Notes: generated from the sequence alone by a model not told the origin. A DNA stretch of 64,000 nucleotides from Clostridium scatologenes (GCF_000968375.1 NZ_CP009933.1:3286001-3350000), one strand, 5' to 3'. Shown: positions 1-8,909, numbered from the stretch's first letter. Program-made: numbers and translations.

Positions 1-137
1 GTAACTGTTATTTCATCAGAATCTTCTTTATATTTGTTTTTTTCTTTTCGTAAAATAACTATATCTTTCATCAAGCCTTTACTAGTCAAGGCTTTTAATA
101 TTTGCTTACTATATCTACTTCTTTTTATTTCACTCAT
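1..137 (-). CDS. phage head-tail connector protein, N-terminal fragment
   Basis: Reading leftward from the ATG at 137-135, the frame stays open to the window edge, giving 45 residues that begin MSEIKRSRYSKQILKAL and are rich in Lys and Glu. The start codon follows directly on the stop of the next gene upstream, so the two are translationally coupled. Position beyond the capsid gene and small size suggest a head-tail adaptor or tail-completion protein, but no family motif is visible in the fragment. Confidence 0.6.
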   Translation of the reverse strand, partial: MSEIKRSRYSKQILKALTSKGLMKDIVILRKEKNKYKEDSDEITV

Positions 138-419
138 TTAACAACCATCTACCCTTCTCATTGAAGTGTTATATTGTACCCTAGAAGATAATAAATCTTT
201 GAATTGTTTGGCTAAAGTTAACCAATATTCTCTATTGCTAGGAATTACAACTCCTGCTACTGTTATAGAATCTACACTGGCTTTAAGTAAACATCCATAA
301 TAAGTTGAAGTTACAACATCACCATATTGCTCAAGTAACATTTCTAAATCAGTATCTTCAAAATAAGGGTACTCTCGCTCCTGTAAATTAAATCTTAATT
401 TTTCTAAATCTGTAGACAT
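138..419 (-). CDS. phage head-tail connector-like protein
   Basis: A 93-residue protein with an acidic N-terminal half and a helical C-terminal half (YWLTLAKQFKDLLSS). It has a good SD (GAGGTGA) seven bases before ATG. It sits between the small protein behind the capsid gene and another small structural gene, the usual place of gp6-like DNA-packaging or connector proteins in tailed phages. That is context, not homology: I do not recognise a family signature. Confidence 0.6.
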   Translation of the reverse strand: MSTDLEKLRFNLQEREYPYFEDTDLEMLLEQYGDVVTSTYYGCLLKASVDSITVAGVVIPSNREYWLTLAKQFKDLLSSRVQYNTSMRRVDGC

Positions 420-431
420 GTTATATCACCT

Positions 432-635
432 CTACTTTGATTCTTCAGTATTAGTTTTTTCTTCTTCTTGAGTAATAATAACTTCCAAAACTTTAACTAA
501 ATTATTTTTAACTAATTCCTCTTCATCTACTTTATTAATTTCAAATTCATCATCAGCATTAACTATTGTTGTGTTATATTTTATATTTTTTAATGCCTTA
601 ACCTTTACCATTTCTATATCTTTTTTACTTGCCAT
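432..635 (-). CDS. small phage protein, KVKALKNIKYN type
   Basis: A 67-residue protein. The core (VKVKALKNIKYNTTI ... DEFEINKVDEEELVKNNLVKVLE) looks like the short beta-barrel proteins often found behind phage capsid genes (a DUF7210-like pattern, from memory). The tail is Glu/Thr-rich and probably disordered. SD AGGAGG precedes ATG. A strong terminator separates it from the capsid gene upstream, so it may be made at a lower level than capsid. Confidence 0.6.
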   Translation of the reverse strand: MASKKDIEMVKVKALKNIKYNTTIVNADDEFEINKVDEEELVKNNLVKVLEVIITQEEEKTNTEESK

Positions 636-671
636 AATATTAAAAACCTCCTAAATTTTAATAATAAGAAA

Positions 672-699
672 AAGGGATACGAAAATTTTCATACCCCTT
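672..699 (-). terminator. intrinsic terminator behind the capsid gene
   Basis: On the minus strand AAGGGGTATGAAAA pairs with TTTTCGTATCCCTT (14 pairs including two G-U), followed by TTTTCTTATT. It lies directly after the capsid stop codon and inside the structural gene run, so it should reduce expression of the connector genes to the left. Confidence 0.8.
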
Positions 700-706
700 A
701 AACAAT

Positions 707-1744
707 CTAAGCTACTGTAGTAACAAATATTTCTTCTACATGTTCAAAACTTGGCAAACAAATTTGAGATACCTTAGTTTGTACATTTACAGGATCTTTA
801 CTTACCATTGTTGTCACAGCCACTCCTGTATTTACAATTTGAACCTTTGCATCACTATTTGTCATAAGGTCAGCTTCTTCTGGTGTAGTTCCAAAATATG
901 TATTTCCCAAAGCACCAGATGGTATTAATGTAAATACGTTATCTGGAAAATACTGTTGTTCTGATTTGTCTTCAGCAATAAATTTACCACTTACTATAGC
1001 TACTGTTACGCCTACTTTATCTTGTAAATATTGTTTTAATATAGAATCTGTAATTATAGTTGTTCCTAAAGAATTTATATCTAATTTAATAGATTTATTA
1101 TTCTTTAAGTAATTGAAAGTTTTTCTAGTACATACTGCTCTACTAGGTCTTACACCAGTATCTTCTTCAACCTTATCTTGATATCTTATAATATCGTCTA
1201 TAGGTGTAGAATTAACAAAATCAGACCATTTAGCTGTTCCTGATAAAACTTCTTTGTGATTTGTAGGTAAACCATAATCAAAAGAAATTTCATTTTCATC
1301 CGAAGTTACAAATATTTTACCTTCGGATAATAATTGCATTCTCATTCTTTCAATTTGTACTCCTGCACCAACTACTAAAGAATTTATATCAGTATATATT
1401 TTATCGAGAACTAAATCCCTCCAAGTTGAGTTAACGGAAGACATTGCTTTTAATAATTCTTGTCTATCTCTCTCATTTATGAGAATACTTTCCTTAAAAA
1501 ATGGCATCTCTTTAGTATCTTCAGTAATATTGGCTTTTAGACTTCTAACTTTAACAGCTACATCAAAAGCACTTTGAGATAATACAATCGGTTTATTTTT
1601 AGCACCCTTAATTAAAGTAATATCCAAGCCTAATTGTTTTTTGTTTGGAAAAAGTTCCTGACCTATTGTTACTGCCTGTGGTGTGTTTGTTATATACTCA
1701 CTTATACTTTCTGGATTTAATACATCATTTATATTTATGTTCAT
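707..1744 (-). CDS. major capsid protein, lambda gpE family
   Basis: 345 residues, close to the 341 of lambda gpE. The family layout is visible: an N-terminal arm, a middle segment with LSEGKIFV and a following beta region, a conserved WSDFVNSTPIDDI segment (lambda: WS...PTDDI) near residue 180, and a YFPDNVFTLIP stretch near residue 270 that matches FLPDNTMVLG of gpE. It forms the icosahedral shell. The decoration and scaffold genes precede it in transcription order, as in lambda-like head modules. SD GAGGAA precedes ATG. Terminators on both sides suggest a separately tuned, abundant transcript. Confidence 0.9.
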   Translation of the reverse strand: MNININDVLNPESISEYITNTPQAVTIGQELFPNKKQLGLDITLIKGAKNKPIVLSQSAFDVAVKVRSLKANITEDTKEMPFFKESILINERDRQELLKAMSSVNSTWRDLVLDKIYTDINSLVVGAGVQIERMRMQLLSEGKIFVTSDENEISFDYGLPTNHKEVLSGTAKWSDFVNSTPIDDIIRYQDKVEEDTGVRPSRAVCTRKTFNYLKNNKSIKLDINSLGTTIITDSILKQYLQDKVGVTVAIVSGKFIAEDKSEQQYFPDNVFTLIPSGALGNTYFGTTPEEADLMTNSDAKVQIVNTGVAVTTMVSKDPVNVQTKVSQICLPSFEHVEEIFVTTVA

Positions 1745-1807
1745 ATTATTTTTTCCTCGCTTTCAAATTTTAATTTTTATTAATTTAGATAATTTTTTGT
1801 AAAATAA

Positions 1808-1842
1808 AAACAGACTACAATTTAAAGTATTGTAATCTGTTT
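1808..1842 (-). terminator. intrinsic terminator overlapping the 3' end of the decoration gene
   Basis: On the minus strand AAACAGATTACAA pairs with TTGTAGTCTGTTT (13 pairs, one G-U), followed by TTTATTTT. The hairpin contains the last codons and stop codon of the decoration gene, so it lies between that gene and the capsid gene. Confidence 0.8.
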
Positions 1843-2157
1843 AAGTGCTGTTAATGCTGTTGCACTAGGTGCTACTGGTAACTGACTACCATCTACAAAT
1901 CCATGTATAACTACACTTACTGCTTCAGTTCCATTGGTAACATCTATTTCATTGTACGTAATTCCAAATGCAGTTCCATCATTAACAACTTTACCATTTT
2001 TATCTACTATAGATCCCAATGGCACTATTTTTTTACCTGCTACATCTGCTACTATAACTGTAGCATCAATTTTTACTGGTACGGATATAAAATGACCACC
2101 TACTGCTAAAATGTTTTTCTTTTCCCCGAATATTGTTCTTATTAATTGTTTACTCAT
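1822..2157 (-). CDS. head decoration protein, lambda gpD-like
   Basis: A 111-residue, all-beta protein with the pattern of phage capsid-stabilising proteins: Gly/Val-rich segments, PLGSIVDKNGKVVNDGTAFG in the middle, and VVIHGFVDGSQLP near the end. gpD-type trimers bind the expanded capsid. It lies immediately before the gpE-like capsid gene in transcription order, as in lambda (D then E). SD GGAGG precedes ATG. Confidence 0.82.
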   Translation of the reverse strand: MSKQLIRTIFGEKKNILAVGGHFISVPVKIDATVIVADVAGKKIVPLGSIVDKNGKVVNDGTAFGITYNEIDVTNGTEAVSVVIHGFVDGSQLPVAPSATALTALKQITIL

Positions 2158-2210
2158 ACTATAAAACCTCCATTTATTTTTAATATTTTTTATTAATTTA
2201 ATTTTGTATA

Positions 2211-2849
2211 TTACTTGAAAAATGAACTTTCTGTAGTTACCATAGATTCAGCCTTTGCTTTAGCTAATGCACCGCCTATAGTTTTAACACCATCTACTGC
2301 TGTGTTATTAGTAGTAGAATTATTTATTGTTGAAGCACCTATTTTTCCAGTACCTCCTTCTATTTCAAATAAATAAGAATCACTTTCTTTTAAAGCTTTT
2401 ACTTGATCTTCTAATCCTAAGAAAGCATCTCCATCTAATTTAACTTTTTCCATATCAAGTAATGCCTTTAATGCCTTTGAATTTTTAGCTTTATAATCAC
2501 CTAAAGCCTTTTCAAATTTTGTATCAAAATTTATTTGATTGATTTTAGATTCATAATCCTGAGTTACTTTTGTGTTTTCAGACTTTAATCTTTCAATTTC
2601 AGCTGATAATTCCTCATTTCCAGTTGCTTTACCCTTTAAATCTTCTAATTGCTTGTCTCTATTAATTAATTGTTTCTTATAATCTGTTCTTTCAGAATCA
2701 ATTTTAGTAAATTCTTCTTTAGAGATATAATTAGATTGTTTTTTATTATCTATAAGTAAAGCGCATTCACTATCAGTATTAATTTTGTCAAAGGCAGTTT
2801 TACCTTCGGCTTCTCCTAAAGTTTTTTGTAAGTATTGTAATAAATCCAT
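2211..2849 (-). CDS. phage scaffolding protein (GP20/DUF4355-like)
   Basis: 212 residues with a Leu/Gln-rich N-terminus (LLQYLQKTLGEAEGKTAF), a long charged coiled-coil from about residue 45 to 110 (DRKQLEDL and ERLKSENTKVTQDYES repeats), and a Thr/Asn/Ala-rich tail. This is the build of internal scaffolds that organise procapsid assembly and then leave the head. Position between the minor head protein and decoration gene agrees. SD AGGAGGGA precedes ATG. Confidence 0.8.
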   Translation of the reverse strand: MDLLQYLQKTLGEAEGKTAFDKINTDSECALLIDNKKQSNYISKEEFTKIDSERTDYKKQLINRDKQLEDLKGKATGNEELSAEIERLKSENTKVTQDYESKINQINFDTKFEKALGDYKAKNSKALKALLDMEKVKLDGDAFLGLEDQVKALKESDSYLFEIEGGTGKIGASTINNSTTNNTAVDGVKTIGGALAKAKAESMVTTESSFFK

Positions 2850-2920
2850 ATGTCTTCTTTCCCTCCTATATATTTTTTAATAGTTTAACGCCATATTTAG
2901 GGCAAAATTAAAAGACATAT

Positions 2921-3883
2921 CTATTTATGTCCTTTTAAGTAATCATCTAATTGTTTATCTGGTTTACCATTAACCCAAGCATTTAATCGAGTCCCTATAT
3001 TTTCTAAATCATCTTCTACAACTCCATATTGTGTACATAAGCATTGAGGATGCGGTGTTGGAAGGTTTTTTATAAGAAAATTACCTCTGCCATATCCATC
3101 ATCATTGTTTGCATATGTGTCACAAATATCTGTTCTTCCATGCATCCTTATAGAATGTTGTAGACTTAACTCCCAATGCATCACATTTATAAAAGGATTA
3201 GCTTCGCAACTTCTTGTATTACTCAAAAAATAGGCATGATTAATAGATGTCCTAGCTAACCTTTGAGCATTATAATCCACCATCTTATTTCCTACACCTG
3301 GATAAACATTTTTCCAATTCCAATCTTTTTTAGCCTGTGGATTAATATAGGTTTCTAAATCTTTAGATAAATCATATATAGATTTTTTTTGTTCTATCCC
3401 CTGTTGAATAATGTAATCTATATCACCATTAACTTTTTTCTCATTCCACCAAATTCTTTTAGATAGACCTGTACCATCTTTATAAAAATTACCAGAAATT
3501 ATCTCACTAATGGCTTCAATAGGCACTTTTGAAAACATACTTGTAAAAGATTCTTTTAGATTTAAATTATATTTTTCATCAATTATATTAAAAAAATCCA
3601 ATTGAATATCTGTAGCATTGTTAGCACTTTTTATAATAGAATCTTCAATAGATTTTTCTGATTCACTACTAATACTCTTAGTAATTTTTCTTAGTTGTTT
3701 AATATAATCTTGTAAAAATCTTTTAGTAAGACTTTTGTTCTTTGCTGAAGATGATTTTATAGATAATTCCTTAGATGCCTGTTTAAAAATATCTTTTAAA
3801 TCTTTATAATTTTGTTGTGTTAATTTAATTTGTTTATTTCTAGCTTCATTTACCAACTCTAAATACTCTTTATTGGTTTCCAT
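2921..3883 (-). CDS. minor head protein, MuF (gpF/SPP1 gp7) family
   Basis: 320 residues. The N-terminal half is helical and charged. The C-terminal half is the MuF-type head morphogenesis domain: an RLARTSINHAYF helix, the WELSLQHSIR strand, an RTDICDTYAN stretch and the TPHPQCLC motif, the family's HPxCxC zinc-like signature. Such proteins ride with the portal in the procapsid and may be injected with the DNA. It overlaps the portal gene by 14 bases, consistent with coupled translation. Confidence 0.85.
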   Translation of the reverse strand: METNKEYLELVNEARNKQIKLTQQNYKDLKDIFKQASKELSIKSSSAKNKSLTKRFLQDYIKQLRKITKSISSESEKSIEDSIIKSANNATDIQLDFFNIIDEKYNLNLKESFTSMFSKVPIEAISEIISGNFYKDGTGLSKRIWWNEKKVNGDIDYIIQQGIEQKKSIYDLSKDLETYINPQAKKDWNWKNVYPGVGNKMVDYNAQRLARTSINHAYFLSNTRSCEANPFINVMHWELSLQHSIRMHGRTDICDTYANNDDGYGRGNFLIKNLPTPHPQCLCTQYGVVEDDLENIGTRLNAWVNGKPDKQLDDYLKGHK

Positions 3884-5339
3884 TTACATCACCACTGGTG
3901 TTATCACTAATAATAAACTGGTCACTCTCTACCTCATTTATTTGCTGCATTTCTTGAAGTATTTCTTTCCATTCTCCATCAAAGTCTTCAACATTTCCAA
4001 ATTCCTTAATATAAGTTTTTCGACTCTTCAAATTAGCATTTACTTCTGACATGCCTAAATTCTTTTTGTCCTCTAAATCCTCTGGAATAGGATAATTATG
4101 TTTTAATATTATTTTAAAATCTAAATTATTCCATTCTTCTTTCCAATTTGGATAGCAATTAAATTTAGTACAAGACTCTATAATAAGTTTTATCATTTGA
4201 TTAATAGGATTTTCCCAATCTTGCCACTTCTCTTCACACCTTGCAATAAGGTCGTTATACATGTACTTCATTGCCTTGGCTGAAGGAATATTTACAAGTT
4301 CCTCTTGCTGAGGTATTGAAAGAATATCGTGCATATCCTTCTCAATTCTTTTTAGGAAGCTTTCTACAGGTTCACTAGATGTAAAATTACTTTCTAGTTT
4401 TTGTGCTGTTGCTGTTTTATTTTCTACAGATACTAATGGGGCTAAACTATTTGGTGCTATAGACATTTTATTTACTGAATCTGCTGTAGCATCTACTGTT
4501 ACAGTTTGTGGAAACATATTAAATCTTAATGCATCTGCAAAATCTGAAATCTTTCGATTGTATTGATTCTGTGGACTTTTTAAATCACCTATATCACTTT
4601 CACCAAATTTTTCATTTAATAGACCACCATTTATTATTAACCATGCTGGTAATCTACTTAATTTAGTGTCCTGTGTTTCTTCTATAAAAGGTTTATCTAA
4701 TATATTACCTTTAAAAGATTGTATATTAACCTTACAATTTTCACCATCCATATAATATGTATATTTCAACCATATTTGTTTATAAACTTCTAATAATTCT
4801 GTGGTAGGATCTACTTTTACAATAGTAATAGTTTCTACTTTTTTAGTGTTAGAATTAGATGTATAGCTAAAATCCTTTATATCTTCATAAAAAATATTAA
4901 TAGGTTCTGATGGATTGACTTCTAATCTTAAAAGAATTCTTTTCTTTACAGTACAATTTAAAAAAGCTTTCAGAGTATTACTCCAAAAACTATTATCTTC
5001 TAATATTCCATCTATAAATTGTCTTAATTCTTCACATTTATCTTTATCCTGTGGCACATAAGGTTTAAATTGTAGGTCTGGTTCTTTAGAAAACATAAAT
5101 CTGGCTTGTTTTCTTAAAAGTGGCTTGACCTTATTTCTTATATCCTCTGTTGGAATATAATCTATATCATCTGAGGATAACCAGGATTGTCCCAATTTAT
5201 CTGTATCTACTAAGACATCTTCCGTCTCTTTACATTTTCCCATAAAGAAATGAAAATCTTGTTTTACATATTTTCTTTCTTTTAATTCTTTAGAATCTAA
5301 GTTTAATAATGTATCTCTTATATTATTTCTATAATCCAT
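3870..5339 (-). CDS. portal protein, SPP1 gp6 family
   Basis: 489 residues, the usual portal length. Family features include an acidic N-terminus, the SDDIDYIPTEDIRNKVKPLL region (about 53-75), an SRLPAWLIINGG strand, and the SDIGDLKSPQNQYNRKISD helix-loop (about 250-265), where gp6-like portals bind their neighbours. The protein forms the dodecameric ring through which DNA is packaged and ejected. Its start overlaps the TerL stop as TAATG, so both are coupled, and MuF follows directly. This TerL-portal-MuF order is canonical for tailed phages. Confidence 0.9.
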   Translation of the reverse strand: MDYRNNIRDTLLNLDSKELKERKYVKQDFHFFMGKCKETEDVLVDTDKLGQSWLSSDDIDYIPTEDIRNKVKPLLRKQARFMFSKEPDLQFKPYVPQDKDKCEELRQFIDGILEDNSFWSNTLKAFLNCTVKKRILLRLEVNPSEPINIFYEDIKDFSYTSNSNTKKVETITIVKVDPTTELLEVYKQIWLKYTYYMDGENCKVNIQSFKGNILDKPFIEETQDTKLSRLPAWLIINGGLLNEKFGESDIGDLKSPQNQYNRKISDFADALRFNMFPQTVTVDATADSVNKMSIAPNSLAPLVSVENKTATAQKLESNFTSSEPVESFLKRIEKDMHDILSIPQQEELVNIPSAKAMKYMYNDLIARCEEKWQDWENPINQMIKLIIESCTKFNCYPNWKEEWNNLDFKIILKHNYPIPEDLEDKKNLGMSEVNANLKSRKTYIKEFGNVEDFDGEWKEILQEMQQINEVESDQFIISDNTSGDVNGNQ

Positions 5340-6868
5340 TAAAATACTATCCCTCCCTTCTTGTAAATTGCATTTTTAAGTCCCATACCTTTTTTGTAAA
5401 TTTCATCAGAATATTGAACTCCAATAGAGTTATATAATCTATATTTTTCTATGAATCTCTCACATATCCCTGTGAGTGAATCTTCAATGTCATCATGCTT
5501 GTTTTTACCTATTCTTTGAAAATTAATTAAATGTTCCCAAGCTTTACTCCATCTAGTTTTTGCATTCACAGGAAAATAAACATGCTGCTGTATAAATGTA
5601 GAGTTCATGATTATCCTTGTAATTTTATTTTTAGTCTGTGGTAATTTAGTAATTACACATTCTCTACTATTGTATTTTTTCCATAACATATCCTCTACAT
5701 TTCTTGCAAAACCACGACCACCATTATTACTTTCTATCCAACATTGTTTAACTTTGTTAGTATATAAAGCATCTGCAACTAATTTTTCAGTTATTTCCAT
5801 AGGTTCTTGAGTATAAATAATATCGAGTATATATAATTCTCCATTATAAACGCCACCTATTACACTTGCTAAATAGTCTGTTCCTGTGTCTGCTGTATCG
5901 GTATAACATAATATATCCTGCAATAATGATTCACCATTAACATCAAATGGCAGGATATCATAATCCTTAAAACCACCAGGATATAAAGCACCCTTTTTAT
6001 TAATTGGAATTTGCATATAATTGGGTAAGAATATTTCTTCTTGGATATGTTTCTTTTTATATTCATATTCCTCTATGTCCATAATTTCATCACATAGCAT
6101 TGTATTGTTGCTTTCGTCAATAACAGGTAATTTTAATACATACCAATCATTACCATCATCTTCGCTTAATACTCTTCCACATAAATCAAATTCACTCCAA
6201 CGTGTCATACAAATTATTTGTAATGAATCATGTTCCATTCTACTAATAAAAGTACCATTATATTTGTTATAAAGTTTATCGAGGTATGCTTCATTCAAAG
6301 CTTCATCTACTGTCTTAATTTGGTCATCTACGATAAGAACTGTACAACCTTTTCCAGTAGCAGAACCATCCCATCCAGTACCCGTATAAGTATGATGTGT
6401 ACCTTCTAATGCCCAATCATTCATACTTCCATTTCCTTGTTTTATTTTAGTTTCAGGGAATATATCAGAATAACCTATGTAATTATCATTATTTCCTAGT
6501 ATAATATCCCTTGTATTTCTGCTGAAGTCTGTTGCGATATTACAGTTATAACTTACTGTCATAATGCTATTCATTTTATTTTTACCTAATATCCAACTAC
6601 AAAAGTTACCCAACGATCTTGATTTCCCATGTCTTGGCGGCATGTTTATTATTAGACGTTTAAAAGGTTTATTAGTATCTGGATTTATAAGTGTTCTTTC
6701 ATATAATTGCTGTAGTAGTTCACAAAAATTATGTAAATATACCCGACTATCTTTATAGAAATCTGGCTCTCTAGTTTTACAATAGTGCCAAAATGATTCT
6801 CTACTTTTTATAATTGCTAACTGTCTTAATAGTTCTAATTTCTTACGTTTTTTTTCTATGTCATTCAA
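5339..6868 (-). CDS. terminase large subunit
   Basis: 509 residues, the packaging motor. The ATPase half has PPRHGKS (77-83) as its Walker A variant, the VSYN strand that follows, and Walker B VLIVDD (about 177-182), then an MTRWSEFD coupling segment (221-228). The RNase H-like nuclease half begins with YTDTADTG (322-329), supplying the first acidic residue. It cuts concatemeric phage DNA and pumps it through the portal encoded next. The small subunit lies upstream but is separated from it by a recombinase gene. Confidence 0.93.
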   Translation of the reverse strand: MNDIEKKRKKLELLRQLAIIKSRESFWHYCKTREPDFYKDSRVYLHNFCELLQQLYERTLINPDTNKPFKRLIINMPPRHGKSRSLGNFCSWILGKNKMNSIMTVSYNCNIATDFSRNTRDIILGNNDNYIGYSDIFPETKIKQGNGSMNDWALEGTHHTYTGTGWDGSATGKGCTVLIVDDQIKTVDEALNEAYLDKLYNKYNGTFISRMEHDSLQIICMTRWSEFDLCGRVLSEDDGNDWYVLKLPVIDESNNTMLCDEIMDIEEYEYKKKHIQEEIFLPNYMQIPINKKGALYPGGFKDYDILPFDVNGESLLQDILCYTDTADTGTDYLASVIGGVYNGELYILDIIYTQEPMEITEKLVADALYTNKVKQCWIESNNGGRGFARNVEDMLWKKYNSRECVITKLPQTKNKITRIIMNSTFIQQHVYFPVNAKTRWSKAWEHLINFQRIGKNKHDDIEDSLTGICERFIEKYRLYNSIGVQYSDEIYKKGMGLKNAIYKKGGIVF

Positions 6869-6906
6869 TAAACATATCTCCTTTCATAAAAATGGGCATA
6901 AAAAAA

Positions 6907-6932
6907 AGAAGATAGATTATTTTCTACCTTCT
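6907..6932 (-). terminator. intrinsic terminator after the small recombinase
   Basis: On the minus strand AGAAGGTAGA pairs with TCTATCTTCT (10 pairs, one G-U), followed by a run of eight T. It contains the recombinase stop codon and isolates that gene from terL. Confidence 0.85.
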
Positions 6933-7499
6933 AAAATTCTTTAATGCATCTTCAAATTCATCATCTACAATGTGGGTATATATCATTGTTGTTGATAAAT
7001 CAGCGTGTCCTAATGCTTTTTGAACCATTCTTATATTTTTACAATCTCTAAGTAAATCCGTTGCGAATGTGTGCCTTAAAGTGTGAGGACTTATATTTTT
7101 AGTAATACCAGCTTTTTTAGAATAAGTAACAACCATTTCTCTTACATCTCTATCCACTAATTGATTACCTTTATTATTAGTAAAAACATAATCTATTTTA
7201 ATATTAAATTTATTATATTGTTTTTCTTTCCATAGAGTTAATTTACTAAGAGTATTTTCACCTAACCACAATAGTCTATCCTTAGAACCTTTACCATTAA
7301 CTACTTTTAATTGCCCTGTTATTAAATTAATATCTTGCCATTTAAGATTAATTATTTCTGCAAGTCTTAATCCTGTTGCTAAATCTAATTCTATTAGCAT
7401 TTTATTTCTACAACTACTCCAATATCTTATATTAAAAACATTAATTAATGATTCTTGTTCTTCTTTAGTTAAAAATTCTGGTATTTTTTTCTTATTCAT
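6924..7499 (-). CDS. minimal tyrosine recombinase (catalytic domain only)
   Basis: About 191 residues when started at the ATG at 7499, which has AAGGTGG eight bases upstream; the longer GTG reading would use that SD as codons. All catalytic positions are present: R45 in TGLRLAEI, a Lys in GKGSKDR, H139 and R142 in HTLRH, H165 in LGHADL, and nucleophile Y174 in MIYTH. The usual SAM-like N-terminal DNA-binding domain is nearly absent. The gene sits between TerS and TerL, far from the integrase by spo0A, and its upstream region carries inverted and direct repeats. It may act on a local site, but its role is unknown. Confidence 0.85.
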   Translation of the reverse strand: MNKKKIPEFLTKEEQESLINVFNIRYWSSCRNKMLIELDLATGLRLAEIINLKWQDINLITGQLKVVNGKGSKDRLLWLGENTLSKLTLWKEKQYNKFNIKIDYVFTNNKGNQLVDRDVREMVVTYSKKAGITKNISPHTLRHTFATDLLRDCKNIRMVQKALGHADLSTTMIYTHIVDDEFEDALKNFRR

Positions 7500-7502
7500 A
7501 AT

Positions 7503-7632
7503 AATAACCACCTTATACTAAAATTATAGTTTTCCACCTAAAAGTGTACTTATCGGTGGTTATTCACTACAATTTTAATTATAAACCTACTTAGTATAAA
7601 GTTCAAGTATAAACGGTGGTTATTCACAACAA
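7503..7632. repeat. repeat cluster at the small recombinase promoter
   Basis: The 19-mer CGGTGGTTATTCACWACAA occurs at 7554-7572 and 7614-7632, exactly 60 bp apart. AATAACCACC at 7503-7512 is the inverted copy of its core and includes the recombinase SD. TTATACTAA (7513-7521) is mirrored by TTAGTATAA (7591-7599). The layout resembles arm- and core-type recombinase sites or autoregulatory operators. Which of these it is cannot be decided from sequence. Confidence 0.7.
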
Positions 7633-7653
7633 AATAGAAATTTTATGTATACT

Positions 7654-8142
7654 TTATTTATTTTCTTTTTCCAATAATGCTAATTGCTTTTCAATCTCTT
7701 CTGCTGATAAATCAGAACTATTAGTATTACTATTTGTAACTACTTCTTGCTTATCTACCCAATTGTAGTTATTTTTTAAAGTAAAAATTGCTCCTGTAGT
7801 AGAAGATTTATCAAATAGACTATCTTCGTATTCAGCTTCAATCCTTCTTTTGATTTCCTTTATCGTGTTGCTATAGCTTTTCTTTTCTTCTTCGCTTAAT
7901 CTTTTTAACCAATCATATTGTTGATAATTTTCATATCTCATTAGGTCTTTTCTATCGCATCTCAAATAATAAGCTAATCTTGTAACAGTAGGTCTTTTAC
8001 TGTTATCTTCACACCATTTGAAAAAATCATTAGCATATTGAACTAATTCATTTACGTTATTCCATTTCAAAGGTCTTCTTCCTGTACCACCTTCACCTTG
8101 CCTACTTATAGTTCCATCTTTTTTTAATTTTTCTTCAGCCAT
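7654..8142 (-). CDS. terminase small subunit
   Basis: 162 residues. The N-terminus has the GEGGTGRRPLKW segment and then a helical DNA-binding region (PTVTRLAYYLRCDRKDLMRYENY, about 48-70). The C-terminal part holds the TTGAIFTLKNNYNWVDKQEV motif typical of phage DNA-packaging small subunits, then an acidic tail. It recognises phage DNA and recruits TerL. SD AAAGGATG precedes ATG. Confidence 0.85.
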   Translation of the reverse strand: MAEEKLKKDGTISRQGEGGTGRRPLKWNNVNELVQYANDFFKWCEDNSKRPTVTRLAYYLRCDRKDLMRYENYQQYDWLKRLSEEEKKSYSNTIKEIKRRIEAEYEDSLFDKSSTTGAIFTLKNNYNWVDKQEVVTNSNTNSSDLSAEEIEKQLALLEKENK

Positions 8143-8183
8143 TTTATTTTTTCACATCCTTTCAATACTTTTTGCATAATAAA

Positions 8184-8207
8184 AACACCTATTTAAAAAT
8201 AGATGTT
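8184..8207 (-). terminator. intrinsic terminator before the packaging module
   Basis: On the minus strand AACATCTATTT pairs with AAATAGGTGTT (11 pairs, one G-U) and is followed by TTTATT. The hairpin includes the stop codon of the 217-residue membrane protein gene, so terS needs read-through or its own start site. Confidence 0.8.
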
Positions 8208-8842
8208 ATAAGTTTACTCCCTTTATTATAAATGTTAAACAAAACTTCCTTACCTTGAATTGTTCCTACAACTGCTGATACAAAACCAATTAATCCAGCT
8301 ATTCTCTGAATAAAATAATAAATTGTGTTAACTTTTATTCTATAATACATTCTAGTAGAAATAATTCCTAAACTTTCAAGTATAAATAATGGTGTATTAA
8401 ATATGAATCTAAAACCTTCTGCAAATAATTTAAAAGGATTTTTCAAACATTTCTTTAACTCTTCTATTTCATTTTCACATGCTCCTAAATATACTTGCAT
8501 GGACTTCAATGCCATTATTAATTCCTGATTCATTATCCTATCATTATAGTTTAATATAAAATTTACGATATTATAGTTCTTATGTATATAATTAGCAAAA
8601 GGTGGCTTATAGTCCATAATAGCATAATGTCCCATGGTATGTGAAAGTTTTTCTATATTACTTAGTATGTAGCTGTAATCTTCATCAATAATAGTTTCAT
8701 TTAACAAATTGTTAACTTTCGAACTATATTCTCCTACAAAGTTGTAATTGACAACATACTTTCTAATTTTATACAAGGTTTTCACAAATCCTACAATAAT
8801 CAATCCAAAGAGTATAATAGCAAATAATAGTTTATTATACAT
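8189..8842 (-). CDS. membrane-anchored hypothetical protein
   Basis: 217 residues. An N-terminal membrane segment (LLFAIILFGLIIVGFVKTLY, about 5-24) leads into a soluble helical region with several Cys and Lys. A second hydrophobic stretch (IAGLIGFVSAVVGTI) lies near the C-terminus. It is a single-gene transcript: a good promoter lies 40-70 bases upstream and a terminator overlaps its 3' end. It could be a lysogenic-conversion or cell-surface protein. I do not recognise a family. Confidence 0.65.
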   Translation of the reverse strand: MYNKLLFAIILFGLIIVGFVKTLYKIRKYVVNYNFVGEYSSKVNNLLNETIIDEDYSYILSNIEKLSHTMGHYAIMDYKPPFANYIHKNYNIVNFILNYNDRIMNQELIMALKSMQVYLGACENEIEELKKCLKNPFKLFAEGFRFIFNTPLFILESLGIISTRMYYRIKVNTIYYFIQRIAGLIGFVSAVVGTIQGKEVLFNIYNKGSKLITSIFK

Positions 8843-8879
8843 TTACCGGCATCATCTCCCATAATTTTCTTACAGGATT

Positions 8880-8909
8880 ATTATACCACAATATATAATA
8901 TGGGAACAA
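8880..8909 (-). promoter_or_regulatory. sigma-A promoter for the 217-residue membrane protein gene
   Basis: On the minus strand TTGTTC, an 18-base spacer and TATAAT with an extended TGG. The direct repeat TACCACAATA (plus strand) occurs at 8884-8893, over the -10, and at 8915-8924, just upstream of the -35, suggesting a regulator site. Confidence 0.7.
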
